Part shown: positions 8,468 to 16,301 of the stretch, in pieces
Position numbering within the stretch: position 1 is the stretch's first letter
Layout: each line of letters starts with the position of its first letter
NCBI GenBank assembly: GCA_029960065.1
Contig: JASCOF010000001.1
Location: 682,001-746,000, forward strand
DNA: 64,000 nt
Direction: 5' to 3'
Origin: Flavobacteriaceae bacterium PS02336
GTDB taxonomy: Bacteria > Bacteroidota > Bacteroidia > Flavobacteriales > Flavobacteriaceae
Translations under genes and position numbers: made by a program
The notes under the pieces: generated by a model
The model's input: the letters and a program-made list of their open reading frames with translations, nothing else
Database searches by the model: none
What the model was told of the DNA's origin: nothing

Positions 8468-8612
8468 TATTCCTGCTATTCGCTCCAATATTTTTCTCGA
8501 AAACTTTTTTTCCAAAGTCTGTTCAGGAGCTTCCTTCGGTCGCTCTGCCCAGCCAGGAAAAAATAAGTTTTCGAGAAAAATGATTTCCACTGCTATCAGG
8601 GCTAGAGTTTAG
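8468..8612. repeat. Palindromic intergenic element (REP-like), about 145 bp
   Basis: The arms TTTTTCTCGAAAACTT (near 8490) and AAGTTTTCGAGAAAAA (to 8580) are perfect inverted repeats. They enclose GGAGCTTCCTTCGGTCGCTC. The outer parts, TTCCTGCTATTCGCT and TTTCCACTGCTATCAGGGCTAG, also look like element ends. No open frame is conserved. It fills the 294-base gap between kdsA and the next gene and resembles dispersed Flavobacterium repeats. Confidence 0.7.
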
Positions 8613-8684
8613 TGGAATTATGAGAAATTAAGTTAAATTTAAGATCAGAATATCTTTTGGATTTCATGGGAAATCTCTTTAGAA

Positions 8685-9053
8685 TCAATTATTTACGATA
8701 GATTTTATTGACTTTTCGTTTTTTAGTTCAATAATTTTTTCAAAAGTCAATTCATTTAAACTGAACTTTTTTTCAATTCTAAAAACTTCATATTTATCTT
8801 CATTAACAAACTCATACAAATCAACAGTATCATTTTGTTTTGTAATGACATTTGCTCTTTGCCAGTTTTTAGAAATTGTGCCGAATTTAGAGGTTTTCTT
8901 ATTTAAGATCAGATCTCCATTTTGGGACTCAAAATAAACTTTTTGTAAATCACCGTAATGATCTTCAATTTCCATTAAATGCAAATTCCAAGCAATAAAT
9001 CCCAAACTAAAAATTAATAGAAATGCTGCGTAAATAATTATTCGTTTAAACAT
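8685..9053 (-). CDS. Small membrane-anchored protein, unknown function
   Basis: The product has 122 residues with one N-terminal membrane segment (about 5-25) and a soluble, charged remainder with predicted beta strands (VYFESQNGDLILN, NDTVDLYEFVNEDKYEVFRIEKKF). No recognised motif is visible. Its start lies 5 bp after the stop codon of the preceding lipoprotein gene. It is the last gene of a four-gene minus-strand unit with the hydroxylase and lysoplasmalogenase. Confidence 0.6.
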   Translation of the reverse strand: MFKRIIIYAAFLLIFSLGFIAWNLHLMEIEDHYGDLQKVYFESQNGDLILNKKTSKFGTISKNWQRANVITKQNDTVDLYEFVNEDKYEVFRIEKKFSLNELTFEKIIELKNEKSIKSIVNN

Positions 9054-9058
9054 AATTA

Positions 9059-9505
9059 TTACTTCAACCTCAATCCCATCGGAACCATTAAAATCCCTTT
9101 TTCATAAACGTTCAAATACAGTTTAATCGGTTTTTTTTGTCCATCCCATTTTAGTTCATACACATTTAAAAATCCAGCTCCCATGTTGCTTCTTTTGGTC
9201 GGAAACGGACAGCAGGTTTCTAATTTTGTATACGTAATTTTTTCGCCGTTTGGCCCGGCAAGAGCATTCAAAAAACGAGTTTCGTTTAAAGTTTCATTAT
9301 TCGTATTTTGAAAGAAGATATTAACGGGATAATCTGGGTCATATCCGTATTTTTTATCCTTTGCAAATTGGGTAATGACAAAAGTATTGTCTCTTTTTAG
9401 CACTAAATCAGGAGCATTATCATCGACGTTTTTTAAAGTTGATTTGGTGCTTATACAAGAAGTAGCTGTAATTAATAAAACAATAAAAAGAGTTATTTTT
9501 TTCAT
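9059..9505 (-). CDS. Small lipoprotein, unknown function
   Basis: This 148-residue protein starts with a lipoprotein signal (MKKITLFIVLLITATSCIST, lipid-modified Cys at 17). The mature part contains a paired-Cys motif LETCCPFPTKRS near residue 105 and a predicted beta-sandwich. Similar short lipoproteins occur in Flavobacteria, but I cannot give a function. It lies 15 bp downstream of the lysoplasmalogenase gene and 5 bp upstream of the next gene, so it belongs to the same unit. Confidence 0.7.
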   Translation of the reverse strand: MKKITLFIVLLITATSCISTKSTLKNVDDNAPDLVLKRDNTFVITQFAKDKKYGYDPDYPVNIFFQNTNNETLNETRFLNALAGPNGEKITYTKLETCCPFPTKRSNMGAGFLNVYELKWDGQKKPIKLYLNVYEKGILMVPMGLRLK

Positions 9506-9520
9506 GGGTAATTCTATAAA

Positions 9521-10204
9521 CTATGATTCTTTTATTTTTTTCGGGTTTAGTTTTAAAACACCAAGTACAATCAGATATTGTGCCAGAAGATACGTCAGCA
9601 TTATAAAAAAGGAACTTTTAGGAATTGGAGCATAAAACTTATTTACAGCCAAAATACTATCTGAAACGACAAAGAAAAAAGCACCTAAGCAAACTAAGAG
9701 ATTACCTGGTTTTTCCCAAACAAAGAGACCGTTGAAAGCAAATAAAAGCATAATAGAAATAACGGTGGCATAAATAGAAACTGGAATTTCAAGATCACCT
9801 AAATGCGGCATTAAAACAGACACCATTCCTATTAAATAAGTTGCAATTAAAATGCTTCCAATTACGAAAAAAGTTTTGTTTTGTTTTTTTCTAACTCTTT
9901 TCTGTTTATTAAATACAATACCATAAATAATATGTGCTGTTAAAAACGATACTAAACCAATTATAAAATAAATTTCTCCAAGATCAGTAAAAAGCAAAAT
10001 TACGTCTCCAATCCAGGAAAACAAAAGCGCAGCCAGCAAAGTATTCTGCATTGGGAATTTCCTATAAAAATAAGCTGCAAAACCGAGAATTGGAATTAAA
10101 ATGGGTTTTAAAAACAAGTCGAAACGCTCATAACCGAGTCCAAGAAAGACTAAGTATATGACGCTGAATGCTATAAAAAGTTTAAAAAAAGAAGAATTTC
10201 TCAT
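9521..10204 (-). CDS. YhhN/TMEM86-family lysoplasmalogenase
   Basis: The 227-residue protein has about eight membrane helices and the family's landmarks: FLKPILIPIL in helix 2, FSWIGDVILLF with the conserved Gly-Asp, IGLVSFLTAHIIYG, and VVSDSILAVNKF. The YhhN/TMEM86 family hydrolyses the vinyl-ether bond of lysoplasmalogens to a fatty aldehyde and a glycerophospho head group. It begins 9 bp after the stop codon of a fatty-acid-hydroxylase-superfamily gene, so both enzymes are likely made together. The aspartates expected in the active site (GD and SD) are present. Confidence 0.85.
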   Translation of the reverse strand: MRNSSFFKLFIAFSVIYLVFLGLGYERFDLFLKPILIPILGFAAYFYRKFPMQNTLLAALLFSWIGDVILLFTDLGEIYFIIGLVSFLTAHIIYGIVFNKQKRVRKKQNKTFFVIGSILIATYLIGMVSVLMPHLGDLEIPVSIYATVISIMLLFAFNGLFVWEKPGNLLVCLGAFFFVVSDSILAVNKFYAPIPKSSFFIMLTYLLAQYLIVLGVLKLNPKKIKES

Positions 10205-10213
10205 AATAGGGGA

Positions 10214-11485
10214 TTATGAATTATATATGGGTTCTGGTTGGTTTTTAAATTCATAACGAACAAAATATACTGTCGCTATAAATGATAGTAATAAATATGT
10301 AAAAATAATATAATTACCAATTGGAATTACATTATTTAAACCAAACCAGTCGCCATAATAATTTATAATACAGATTACGATTCCGAGTCTTAAACCTTCC
10401 CATAAAACAGCAAACCTGCTTTTGTCCATTAACTCCGAATAACTATAAATCGTAATAAAAATAAAAAAGCCGTAAATGAAGATATTTGGAAGTCCAATTT
10501 TAGCAATGTTATCAAATAAGAAACTTACAAACAGTAAAGTTATCAGCATTTGCGCAACAGACCAATATACTAGTTTTTTGGGGTTTTGTGTTCCATATTT
10601 TTCAAAATCAAAAACATTTTCGATTTTGTTTACCGGATATTTCTCTTCAAAATTCTCTGGACGCCAGCCAGTTGGTTTAAACCAAATGGTCAATTTATCT
10701 TTCCATTTTGGAGCGCGCCAGGCATCTTTTATCAATAAACTTAAATGCTGAAAATTAATTTTAATAGGATTCCATGTATTGGCTGGCCTTGTAATTCCAA
10801 ATACAGGAGGTACATCGTCTAATTCTTCTTGAAAAGTACCAAAAAGTTTGTCCCAGAAAATAAAAATCTGCGAATGATTCTTATCTAAATATTCAGGATT
10901 AATAGCGTGATGCACACGATGATGAGAAGGGGTGACCAAAATTTGCTCCAAAAAGCCCATTTTTTTGATATGTTTGGTATGGTACCAAAATTGTAAAAAC
11001 AAATGAAGTGGAAGCGTAATCGCAATTACAGATGCTGGAACGCCTAATAGAGCAGCTGGAATCAATAAAAAAGTAAATAGGTTAACTAAACTGGCAATGG
11101 GCTGGCGGAGTGCACAGGCCAGATTAAATTCTTCACTGCTGTGATGAATGGCATGTTTGTTCCAAAGAAAATTAATTTGATGCGCCAGTCGATGGCTCCA
11201 GTAACCATAGAAATCAATAACAAAAAAAGCAATGAAGTAGGAGAAGACGTTTGCTTCTAGATGCTGTAAAGCGATTTTAGAAACCAGCCATTCATAAGAA
11301 AGAAAAGTAATGCTTAAGCCCAGAACATCTTTAACAGAATTGGTGATTCCAGAACTAATACTCGATACACTGTCAATAAGAGGTGCTGTATCGTTCTTTA
11401 CATAAATGCCGTATATTTTTTCGATGATAATTAAGGTCAAAAAAATAGGCATTGCGATAATCAATATCTTTCCATATTCCTCCAT
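10214..11485 (-). CDS. Fatty-acid hydroxylase/sterol desaturase superfamily enzyme, alkylglycerol monooxygenase-like
   Basis: The 423-residue membrane protein carries the di-iron histidine clusters HRLAH (98-102), HAIHH (111-115) and HHRVHH (188-193), plus additional histidines at 161, 169 and 172. Helices flank the cluster, and a hydrophobic C-terminal third (about 300-415) adds several more membrane spans. Total length and the extra C-terminal helices resemble alkylglycerol monooxygenase (AGMO) more than short sterol desaturases. AGMO oxidises ether lipids to an aldehyde and glycerol. The lysoplasmalogenase immediately downstream supports an ether-lipid role, but that assignment is inference; another lipid hydroxylase is possible. 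Confidence 0.8.
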   Translation of the reverse strand: MEEYGKILIIAMPIFLTLIIIEKIYGIYVKNDTAPLIDSVSSISSGITNSVKDVLGLSITFLSYEWLVSKIALQHLEANVFSYFIAFFVIDFYGYWSHRLAHQINFLWNKHAIHHSSEEFNLACALRQPIASLVNLFTFLLIPAALLGVPASVIAITLPLHLFLQFWYHTKHIKKMGFLEQILVTPSHHRVHHAINPEYLDKNHSQIFIFWDKLFGTFQEELDDVPPVFGITRPANTWNPIKINFQHLSLLIKDAWRAPKWKDKLTIWFKPTGWRPENFEEKYPVNKIENVFDFEKYGTQNPKKLVYWSVAQMLITLLFVSFLFDNIAKIGLPNIFIYGFFIFITIYSYSELMDKSRFAVLWEGLRLGIVICIINYYGDWFGLNNVIPIGNYIIFTYLLLSFIATVYFVRYEFKNQPEPIYNS

Positions 11486-11487
11486 AA

Positions 11488-11536
11488 AAAAAGCATTCTA
11501 TTTGATTCAAATATAGAATAAAATAGAATGCTTTTT
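11488..11536 (-). terminator. Terminator after clpS
   Basis: A 16-bp perfect stem (AAAAAGCATTCTATTT / AAATAGAATGCTTTTT) lies between the clpS stop and the start of the hydroxylase gene. It has T-runs on both strands. Confidence 0.9.
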
Positions 11537-11549
11537 AAAATATTTTCAA

Positions 11550-11825
11550 TTAGACAATTTCAGCACTTAGTCCGGCTTCTAGAAGCTGTGTACACTGTGG
11601 TTTCAATTTGTCAATAGGTCCTGTTTTTACGGTACATTTTCCGTTGTAATGAACAATTAAAGAACACTGCTCAGCTTGTTCGGCTGTATGGCTGCAAACA
11701 CGCATAAGAGTATCAATTACGTGATCAAAAGTGTTTACATCGTCGTTGTAAACGATAATTTCGTTATTGAAACCCGTTGCTTCTTTCTCGCGAATTCTTT
11801 CTCTAACTTTTTCTTTAGTACTCAT
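11550..11825 (-). CDS. clpS: ATP-dependent Clp protease adaptor ClpS
   Basis: The 91-residue adaptor delivers N-degron substrates to ClpA/ClpC-ClpP. Core motifs are visible: IIVYNDDVNTFDHVIDTLMRVC (the N-end-binding NDD and following helix), AEQCSLIVHYNGKCTVKTG and LEAGLSAEIV at the end. It lies 37 bp downstream of prmA on the same strand and shares its promoter. Length and conserved residues are normal for the family. Confidence 0.95.
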   Translation of the reverse strand: MSTKEKVRERIREKEATGFNNEIIVYNDDVNTFDHVIDTLMRVCSHTAEQAEQCSLIVHYNGKCTVKTGPIDKLKPQCTQLLEAGLSAEIV

Positions 11826-11862
11826 TTTGTTTAAGTTTTTGTACTGATTTGATTATCAATAT

Positions 11863-12696
11863 CTAATTTACGTATTTTAATGATACCCAGTTGTTTCTCT
11901 GAAGCTTTTTAACATACGTTAAACCTTTTTCAACACATGAAGCATCTATAAAAGGGATATCTTCTTCGTAAAAACCGCTGAATAAAATAATACCTTTTGG
12001 GTTTAAAGAATCAACGTAAGCCTGCATATCGTTCAGTAAAATATTTCTGTTGATATTAGCAATAATTAAATCATATTTTTTACCGGCTAATAAAGCGGCG
12101 TCGCCCTCATAAACGCTGATATGTTTGCAATTATTGCGTTCCGCATTTTCGATAGAATTCAAGTAACACCAATTGTCAATATCAATAGCGTCGATTGGTT
12201 CTGCGCCCTTCATTTCAGCTAGGATTGCCAAAATAGCAGTTCCGCATCCCATATCTAGAGTTTTAAGACCTTTTACATCCATTTCTAATAAATGCTGAAT
12301 CATCATGTGAGTAGTTTCATGATGTCCAGTTCCAAAACTCATTTTAGGTTCAATTACAATATCGAATTCCGCATTGGTTTTTGCATGAAAAGGAGCTCTT
12401 ACGTGGCATTTTCCATCAACATCGATAGGTTCAAAATTCTTTTCCCATTCTTCGTTCCAGTTAACCTGATCGATTTCTTCAATTGTATATTCAATTTTAA
12501 ATTCTTCCGATTGTAAAATATAAATATCATCCAAGATATTCTCATCCCATAAATCCTTCTTCACAAAAGCCGAAATTCCGTTCTCCGTTTCTGTAAAACT
12601 TTCAAATGCTTTTTCGCCCAGTTCAGCCACTAAAATTTCAGAACCCAGTTCTTTTGGTTCAATTGTAAAATGATATCCTAAATAGATGTTTGACAT
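11863..12696 (-). CDS. prmA: Ribosomal protein L11 methyltransferase
   Basis: The 277-residue enzyme trimethylates ribosomal protein L11 using S-adenosylmethionine. The class I methyltransferase motif I (LDMGCGTAILAILAE) and the family motif SFGTGHHETTHMM are present, with an N-terminal substrate-recognition domain (about 1-100) and NINRNILL as motif IV. It has its own promoter just upstream, separated from tpiA by a terminator and a heptamer repeat. clpS follows. Confidence 0.95.
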   Translation of the reverse strand: MSNIYLGYHFTIEPKELGSEILVAELGEKAFESFTETENGISAFVKKDLWDENILDDIYILQSEEFKIEYTIEEIDQVNWNEEWEKNFEPIDVDGKCHVRAPFHAKTNAEFDIVIEPKMSFGTGHHETTHMMIQHLLEMDVKGLKTLDMGCGTAILAILAEMKGAEPIDAIDIDNWCYLNSIENAERNNCKHISVYEGDAALLAGKKYDLIIANINRNILLNDMQAYVDSLNPKGIILFSGFYEEDIPFIDASCVEKGLTYVKKLQRNNWVSLKYVN

Positions 12697-12710
12697 AAAT
12701 AAATTTTTTG

Positions 12711-12740
12711 CAAAGGTAATTGTTAAAGTAGAAAATCCAA
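12711..12740 (-). promoter_or_regulatory. Promoter of prmA-clpS
   Basis: On the minus strand TTGG is followed after 19 bp by TACCTTTG, a full match to the Bacteroidota -33/-7 promoter. The -7 element lies 15 bases before the prmA start codon. Confidence 0.75.
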
Positions 12741-12765
12741 TTTAAAAATTCCAAATTCCAATACG

Positions 12766-12796
12766 AAAAAACCATTCGCTGTGCGAATGGTTTTTT
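12766..12796 (-). terminator. Bidirectional-type terminator after tpiA
   Basis: A 13-bp perfect stem (AAAAAACCATTCG / CGAATGGTTTTTT) with a 5-base loop lies between the heptamer array and the prmA promoter. It is placed to end tpiA transcripts that have read through the array. Confidence 0.85.
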
Positions 12797-12797
12797 G

Positions 12798-12902
12798 TAA
12801 AATCTAAAATCTAAAATCTAAAATCTAAAATCTAAAATCTAAAATCTAAAATCTAAAATCTAAAATCTAAAATCTAAAATCTAAAATCTAAAATCTAAAA
12901 TT
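12798..12902. repeat. Heptanucleotide tandem repeat (TAAAATC), about 15 copies
   Basis: The unit TAAAATC repeats without interruption from 12798 to the tpiA stop codon; the last, variant unit TAAAATT contributes the stop (TTA on this strand). The perfect array is unusual for its regularity and is a good candidate for slippage-driven length variation. It sits in the 3' untranslated part of tpiA, ahead of its terminator. Confidence 0.95.
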
Positions 12903-13653
12903 AGATAGCTGTAACAATAGCTAAGAAATCATCAGCTTTTAAAGCAGCGCCTCCAATTAAACCACCGTCAACGTCTGGTTTAGAGAAGATTTCTTTAGCG
13001 TTTTCTGGCTTAACAGAACCACCATATAGAATAGAAACTTCATCAGCGATATCAGCTCCAAAAGCTTTACGGATAGTTTCTCTAATAAATTCGTGCATTT
13101 CCTGTGCTTGTTCTGGCGAAGCAGTTTCTCCAGTTCCAATAGCCCAAACTGGCTCGTAAGCTAAAACAACTTTTGACCAAGATTCTTTTGCAATATGGAA
13201 AACACCATCACGCAATTGATTTTCAACAATATTAAAATGATTATCAGATTGACGGTCTTTTAATTCTTCTCCAAAACAGAAAATAACTGTCATATCATGT
13301 TTTAAAGCTGTATCCACTTTATTAGCAATCAAAGCATCAGTTTCGTTGAAAATAGCTCTACGCTCAGAGTGTCCTAAGATTACGGTGTTAACTCCAATGC
13401 TTGTTAACATATCTGCAGAAATTTCTCCTGTAAAAGCACCACCTTCAGCTTGGTGAACGTTTTGAGCAGAAACGCCGATAGTTGTATTTTTTAATTTTGC
13501 AGCAGCAGCTTGTAAGTTTACAAAAGTTGGAGCTACAATTACTTGTGCATTTGTTTTAGCTGGAATTTTAGCCACTAATTCATTTAATAATTCTTCAGTC
13601 TGTGCAGCATTTTTATGCATTTTCCAGTTTCCTGCAACAATTGATTTTCTCAT
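12901..13653 (-). CDS. tpiA: Triose-phosphate isomerase
   Basis: The 250-residue TIM-barrel enzyme interconverts dihydroxyacetone phosphate and glyceraldehyde-3-phosphate in glycolysis. Active-site residues are all present: K11 in GNWKMHK, H95 in GHSERR, E167 in AYEPVWAIGTG, and the phosphate-binding YGGSVKPENA and GLIGGAALK. The stop codon abuts a 105-bp heptamer array. Upstream on the same strand is the TlpA-like thioredoxin gene, 99 bp away. Confidence 0.97.
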   Translation of the reverse strand: MRKSIVAGNWKMHKNAAQTEELLNELVAKIPAKTNAQVIVAPTFVNLQAAAAKLKNTTIGVSAQNVHQAEGGAFTGEISADMLTSIGVNTVILGHSERRAIFNETDALIANKVDTALKHDMTVIFCFGEELKDRQSDNHFNIVENQLRDGVFHIAKESWSKVVLAYEPVWAIGTGETASPEQAQEMHEFIRETIRKAFGADIADEVSILYGGSVKPENAKEIFSKPDVDGGLIGGAALKADDFLAIVTAI

Positions 13654-13752
13654 TTTGGTAGAGTTTTATATTATTTTTTTGTTTTTTGTTTTTGAAGTAA
13701 AGCCAAAGTCAAAATTGATTTTGAAATTGACACTGCTATTTATATTGAAAGA

Positions 13753-14250
13753 TTATTTCAATCCTTTTAATGTTTCCTCGATTTTAGCAAAATCAGTTTC
13801 GATAGCGCGGTACAACACGATTTTACCTGTTTTGTCGACAACGATGTATCTCGGAATCCAGTCTAAGTCAATCGCTTTTCCAAAAAGACCTTTCATTCCG
13901 TCATTCATCATGTAATGATCACCTTTATTTAATTCGTGTTTTTCGATTCCTGCTTTCCATTTTTCTGCAGTTTTATCAGCCGAAATGAATAAGTAAGAAA
14001 CATCAGGATTGTTCGCTTGTAATTCTTTTAATTTTGGCATTGCTTTTACGCAGTCTCCACACCAAGAAGCCCAAACTTCAATCACTAAAGTTTTTCCTTT
14101 ATATTTTTTTAAGATGTTTTTAAATGTGGTTTGACTATCGTCTGTTCCTAATAATTTTTCAGATAAAGCTTCTTTAGAAAAACTTGTTTTCTGAGCCTGA
14201 GAACAAGAAAAAGTAATAAATGCAATTACAGCAAGAGCAATTTGTTTCAT
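13753..14250 (-). CDS. TlpA-like thioredoxin-fold lipoprotein
   Basis: This 165-residue protein has a lipoprotein-like signal (Cys16 in FITFSC). A thioredoxin fold with the active site WASWCGDC (C64 and C67) follows. The cis-proline region WIPRYIVVDKTGKIV is intact. TlpA/ResA-type proteins reduce or exchange disulfides in the periplasm. It has its own promoter. The next gene upstream on this strand encodes a DoxX/MauE-thioredoxin fusion, so the region may hold a small extracytoplasmic thiol-redox group. The exact client is unknown. Confidence 0.88.
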   Translation of the reverse strand: MKQIALAVIAFITFSCSQAQKTSFSKEALSEKLLGTDDSQTTFKNILKKYKGKTLVIEVWASWCGDCVKAMPKLKELQANNPDVSYLFISADKTAEKWKAGIEKHELNKGDHYMMNDGMKGLFGKAIDLDWIPRYIVVDKTGKIVLYRAIETDFAKIEETLKGLK

Positions 14251-14289
14251 ATGTAAAATAAATTATTTTAAAATTAAGTACTGAATTCA

Positions 14290-14319
14290 CAAAGTTAAAC
14301 AAACAATTTGAAAGCCAAA
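14290..14319 (-). promoter_or_regulatory. Promoter of the TlpA-like gene
   Basis: On the minus strand TTTGG is followed after 18 bp by TAACTTTG. Both elements match the Bacteroidota promoter, and the -7 lies about 40 bases before the start codon. Confidence 0.7.
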
Positions 14320-14530
14320 TGGAGATTAACAAAATTTGAAGAGTCATTGATTTTGTAACAAAACAATGATTTTTGGTTAGAAAACCAAGAATGAAAACGT
14401 AATAGTAGAGCAGAAAATCTCGTAATTTTTCAATCCTGTTTTTTGGGATTAGAAAAAAAGAATGTTTTTTTGATTTGACAGATAATTTTTAGAGCTAAAA
14501 AACGTCAGGGTTCTTATAAAAAAGCATAAA

Positions 14531-14560
14531 AAAAAGCTACAAATAAATTTATAGCTTTTT
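14531..14560 (-). terminator. Terminator after the DoxX/MauE-type gene
   Basis: AAAAAGCTA and TAGCTTTTT form a 9-bp stem with flanking A- and T-runs, 20 bases after the stop codon. Confidence 0.75.
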
Positions 14561-14580
14561 AGTTTAGCGTTATGGTTATC

Positions 14581-15681
14581 TTATAATTTCAAATCATCAA
14601 CATCATTATAATGTACTTTCTGAACAATAGTTCCATTTTGTACCACAACAATACTTGGATTAGCTCTTTCAACTGTTTTTAAAGCCGTTGCATCGCAGAA
14701 ATAAAATTCTGTATCTAAGTTGTATTGTTTTTTAGCCTTTGCAATTTCATCAGCTCCAGAAGCTGTCATGGAAATTACTTTGTAACCTTTTGATTTTGCA
14801 TCAGTGCTTACTTTTGCTAATTTTTTCATTCCTTCTGGATTCGATAAAGTTAAATCGTAAGTTACAAAAATTAATAATTTAGGTTCTTTTAAGAATTCGT
14901 CTTTATAATCAGAATCGTCTTTAGTCATTGTAAAGTCGTGAATTGGAGGTACATAACCTTCAGAAATTATTTTGTCTTTTCTATCCACAAATGTTGCGCC
15001 TTCAGGAATATTCATTAAATCTTTTTCTGTAAATTCTTTATCAACGCCATTTACTTTATAAATAAAGATCATTTCTACAACCGATTTTGGAGCGCCTTCT
15101 GGAATTTCCATTCCTTTCTCGATGTTTGTTCCCACTTTGTAAGGACGGAAATCTTTTATCGGATTATGATTTAAAACCCAAACGGCCATAAAAACGCATA
15201 AAATAATGCTGATTAATGTAATGATGTTTGTAACTAATTTTGAAAATAAAGGTTTAACTAATTTTTTATTGATAAATAAAATCAAGATAAAGAAAAGTAA
15301 AACAACATCTTTTGTAAAGGATTGCCAAGGTGTTAAGTGTAAAGCGTCACCAAAACAACCGCAATCTTTTACTACATCGAAATAAGCAGAATAGAAGGTA
15401 AGGAATGTGAAGAAAACAATTAAAAGTAATAAAGCCCAAATTGTTAATTTCGATTTGTAACCCACTAAAAGCATTACGCCTAAAACTACTTCTAAAATCA
15501 CTAAAAAGATTGCTAAACCTAAAGCCAATGGCTCCAGAAAAGGCATATTAAAAACTGGTTCGCTAAAATATTCTGCCAGTTTATAAGAGAAACCAACAGG
15601 ATCATTTAATTTAATTAATCCAGAAATAATAAATAGTACACCGACAAATAATCGGGAGAATTGAGTAATAATGTTTTTCAT
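14581..15681 (-). CDS. BT_3928-like protein: DoxX/MauE membrane domain fused to thioredoxin-like domain
   Basis: The 366-residue protein has four N-terminal membrane helices (about 5-145) with the DoxX/MauE pattern ISGLIKLNDPVGFSYKL. A cysteine motif, KDCGCFGD, sits at the end of a periplasmic loop. A fifth helix (about 150-170) leads to a periplasmic thioredoxin-like domain (about 255-366). That domain lacks a CxxC at the expected place (FVTYDLTLSNPEG), so it is unlikely to be an ordinary oxidoreductase. MauE-like proteins pass electrons to periplasmic thiol carriers. The gene lies 50 bp downstream of the DUF1599 gene and upstream of a TlpA-like gene. Confidence 0.8.
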   Translation of the reverse strand: MKNIITQFSRLFVGVLFIISGLIKLNDPVGFSYKLAEYFSEPVFNMPFLEPLALGLAIFLVILEVVLGVMLLVGYKSKLTIWALLLLIVFFTFLTFYSAYFDVVKDCGCFGDALHLTPWQSFTKDVVLLFFILILFINKKLVKPLFSKLVTNIITLISIILCVFMAVWVLNHNPIKDFRPYKVGTNIEKGMEIPEGAPKSVVEMIFIYKVNGVDKEFTEKDLMNIPEGATFVDRKDKIISEGYVPPIHDFTMTKDDSDYKDEFLKEPKLLIFVTYDLTLSNPEGMKKLAKVSTDAKSKGYKVISMTASGADEIAKAKKQYNLDTEFYFCDATALKTVERANPSIVVVQNGTIVQKVHYNDVDDLKL

Positions 15682-15731
15682 GGGGAAATATTTAGGGGTT
15701 CAATTCTAGATTTTTAAAATTGAAATTTTAT

Positions 15732-16271
15732 TTATTTAATTGGTTCAAGAATTAAAGCAAAAACAGAATAATTAATCATGTCTTGATAATTTGCATCGAT
15801 TCCTTCAGATACGATTGTTTTTCCTTTATTATCTTCAATTTGCTTAACGCGAAGTAATTTCTGCAAAATCAAATCAGTTAAAGAACTTACACGCATATCA
15901 CGCCAAGCTTCGCCGTAATCATGATTTTTTGCTTCCATTAAGTCTTTGGTTAACTTTACTTTAGCATCGTATAATTCTGTTGCTTTTTCAACGTCAAGAT
16001 CCGGCTGATCTACAACGCCTAATTCTAACTGAATTAACGCCATGATCGAATAATTGATAATTCCGATAAATTCTCCTTTTTCGTCTTCATCCACTTTACG
16101 GACATCATTTTCCTGTAAACTTCTGATTCTTTGTGCTTTTATGAAAATTTGGTCTGTAAGCGATGGCAATCTTAAAATTCGCCACGCACTGCCGTAATCT
16201 GTCATTTTATTGATAAACAACGTACGGCAAACCGTGATAACATTATCAAACTCTTGGGAAGTATTCTTCAT
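15732..16271 (-). CDS. DUF1599 (nucleotide-modification-associated) protein
   Basis: The 179-residue protein is an internal duplication. Two units share the pattern KMTDYGSAWRILRLPSLTDQ (about 18-37) and KNHDYGEAWRDMRVSSLTDL (about 114-133). Each is followed by a helix with R-(I/V)-x-x-(I/L) and an INYS.(M/F)ALI motif. This is the DUF1599 signature, grouped with MazG-like all-alpha pyrophosphatases and nucleotide-modification domains. The biochemical role in Bacteroidota is not established. It is first in a unit with the DoxX/MauE-type gene and has a good promoter that overlaps an inverted repeat shared with the folP leader. Confidence 0.85.
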   Translation of the reverse strand: MKNTSQEFDNVITVCRTLFINKMTDYGSAWRILRLPSLTDQIFIKAQRIRSLQENDVRKVDEDEKGEFIGIINYSIMALIQLELGVVDQPDLDVEKATELYDAKVKLTKDLMEAKNHDYGEAWRDMRVSSLTDLILQKLLRVKQIEDNKGKTIVSEGIDANYQDMINYSVFALILEPIK

Positions 16272-16301
16272 CTATATGCTGTATATTTGCTAAAATTTCT
16301 T

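Larger units (their letters stand above)
14251..14580. other. 330-base gap: promoter and terminator, no gene seen
   Basis: AT-rich intergenic DNA. The promoter of the thioredoxin gene is at its left side and the terminator of the DoxX-type gene at its right. Between them I see no convincing reading frame, repeat or RNA structure. Confidence 0.6.

Noticed and set aside
9059..9505. Small lipoprotein considered as an enzyme because it is near kdsA
   Set aside because: It has a lipoprotein signal and no motif of the aldolase fold; kept as unknown.
12798..12902. Heptamer array considered as a CRISPR-like or iteron array
   Set aside because: Units are contiguous 7-mers without spacers, and there are no cas or replication-initiator genes nearby.
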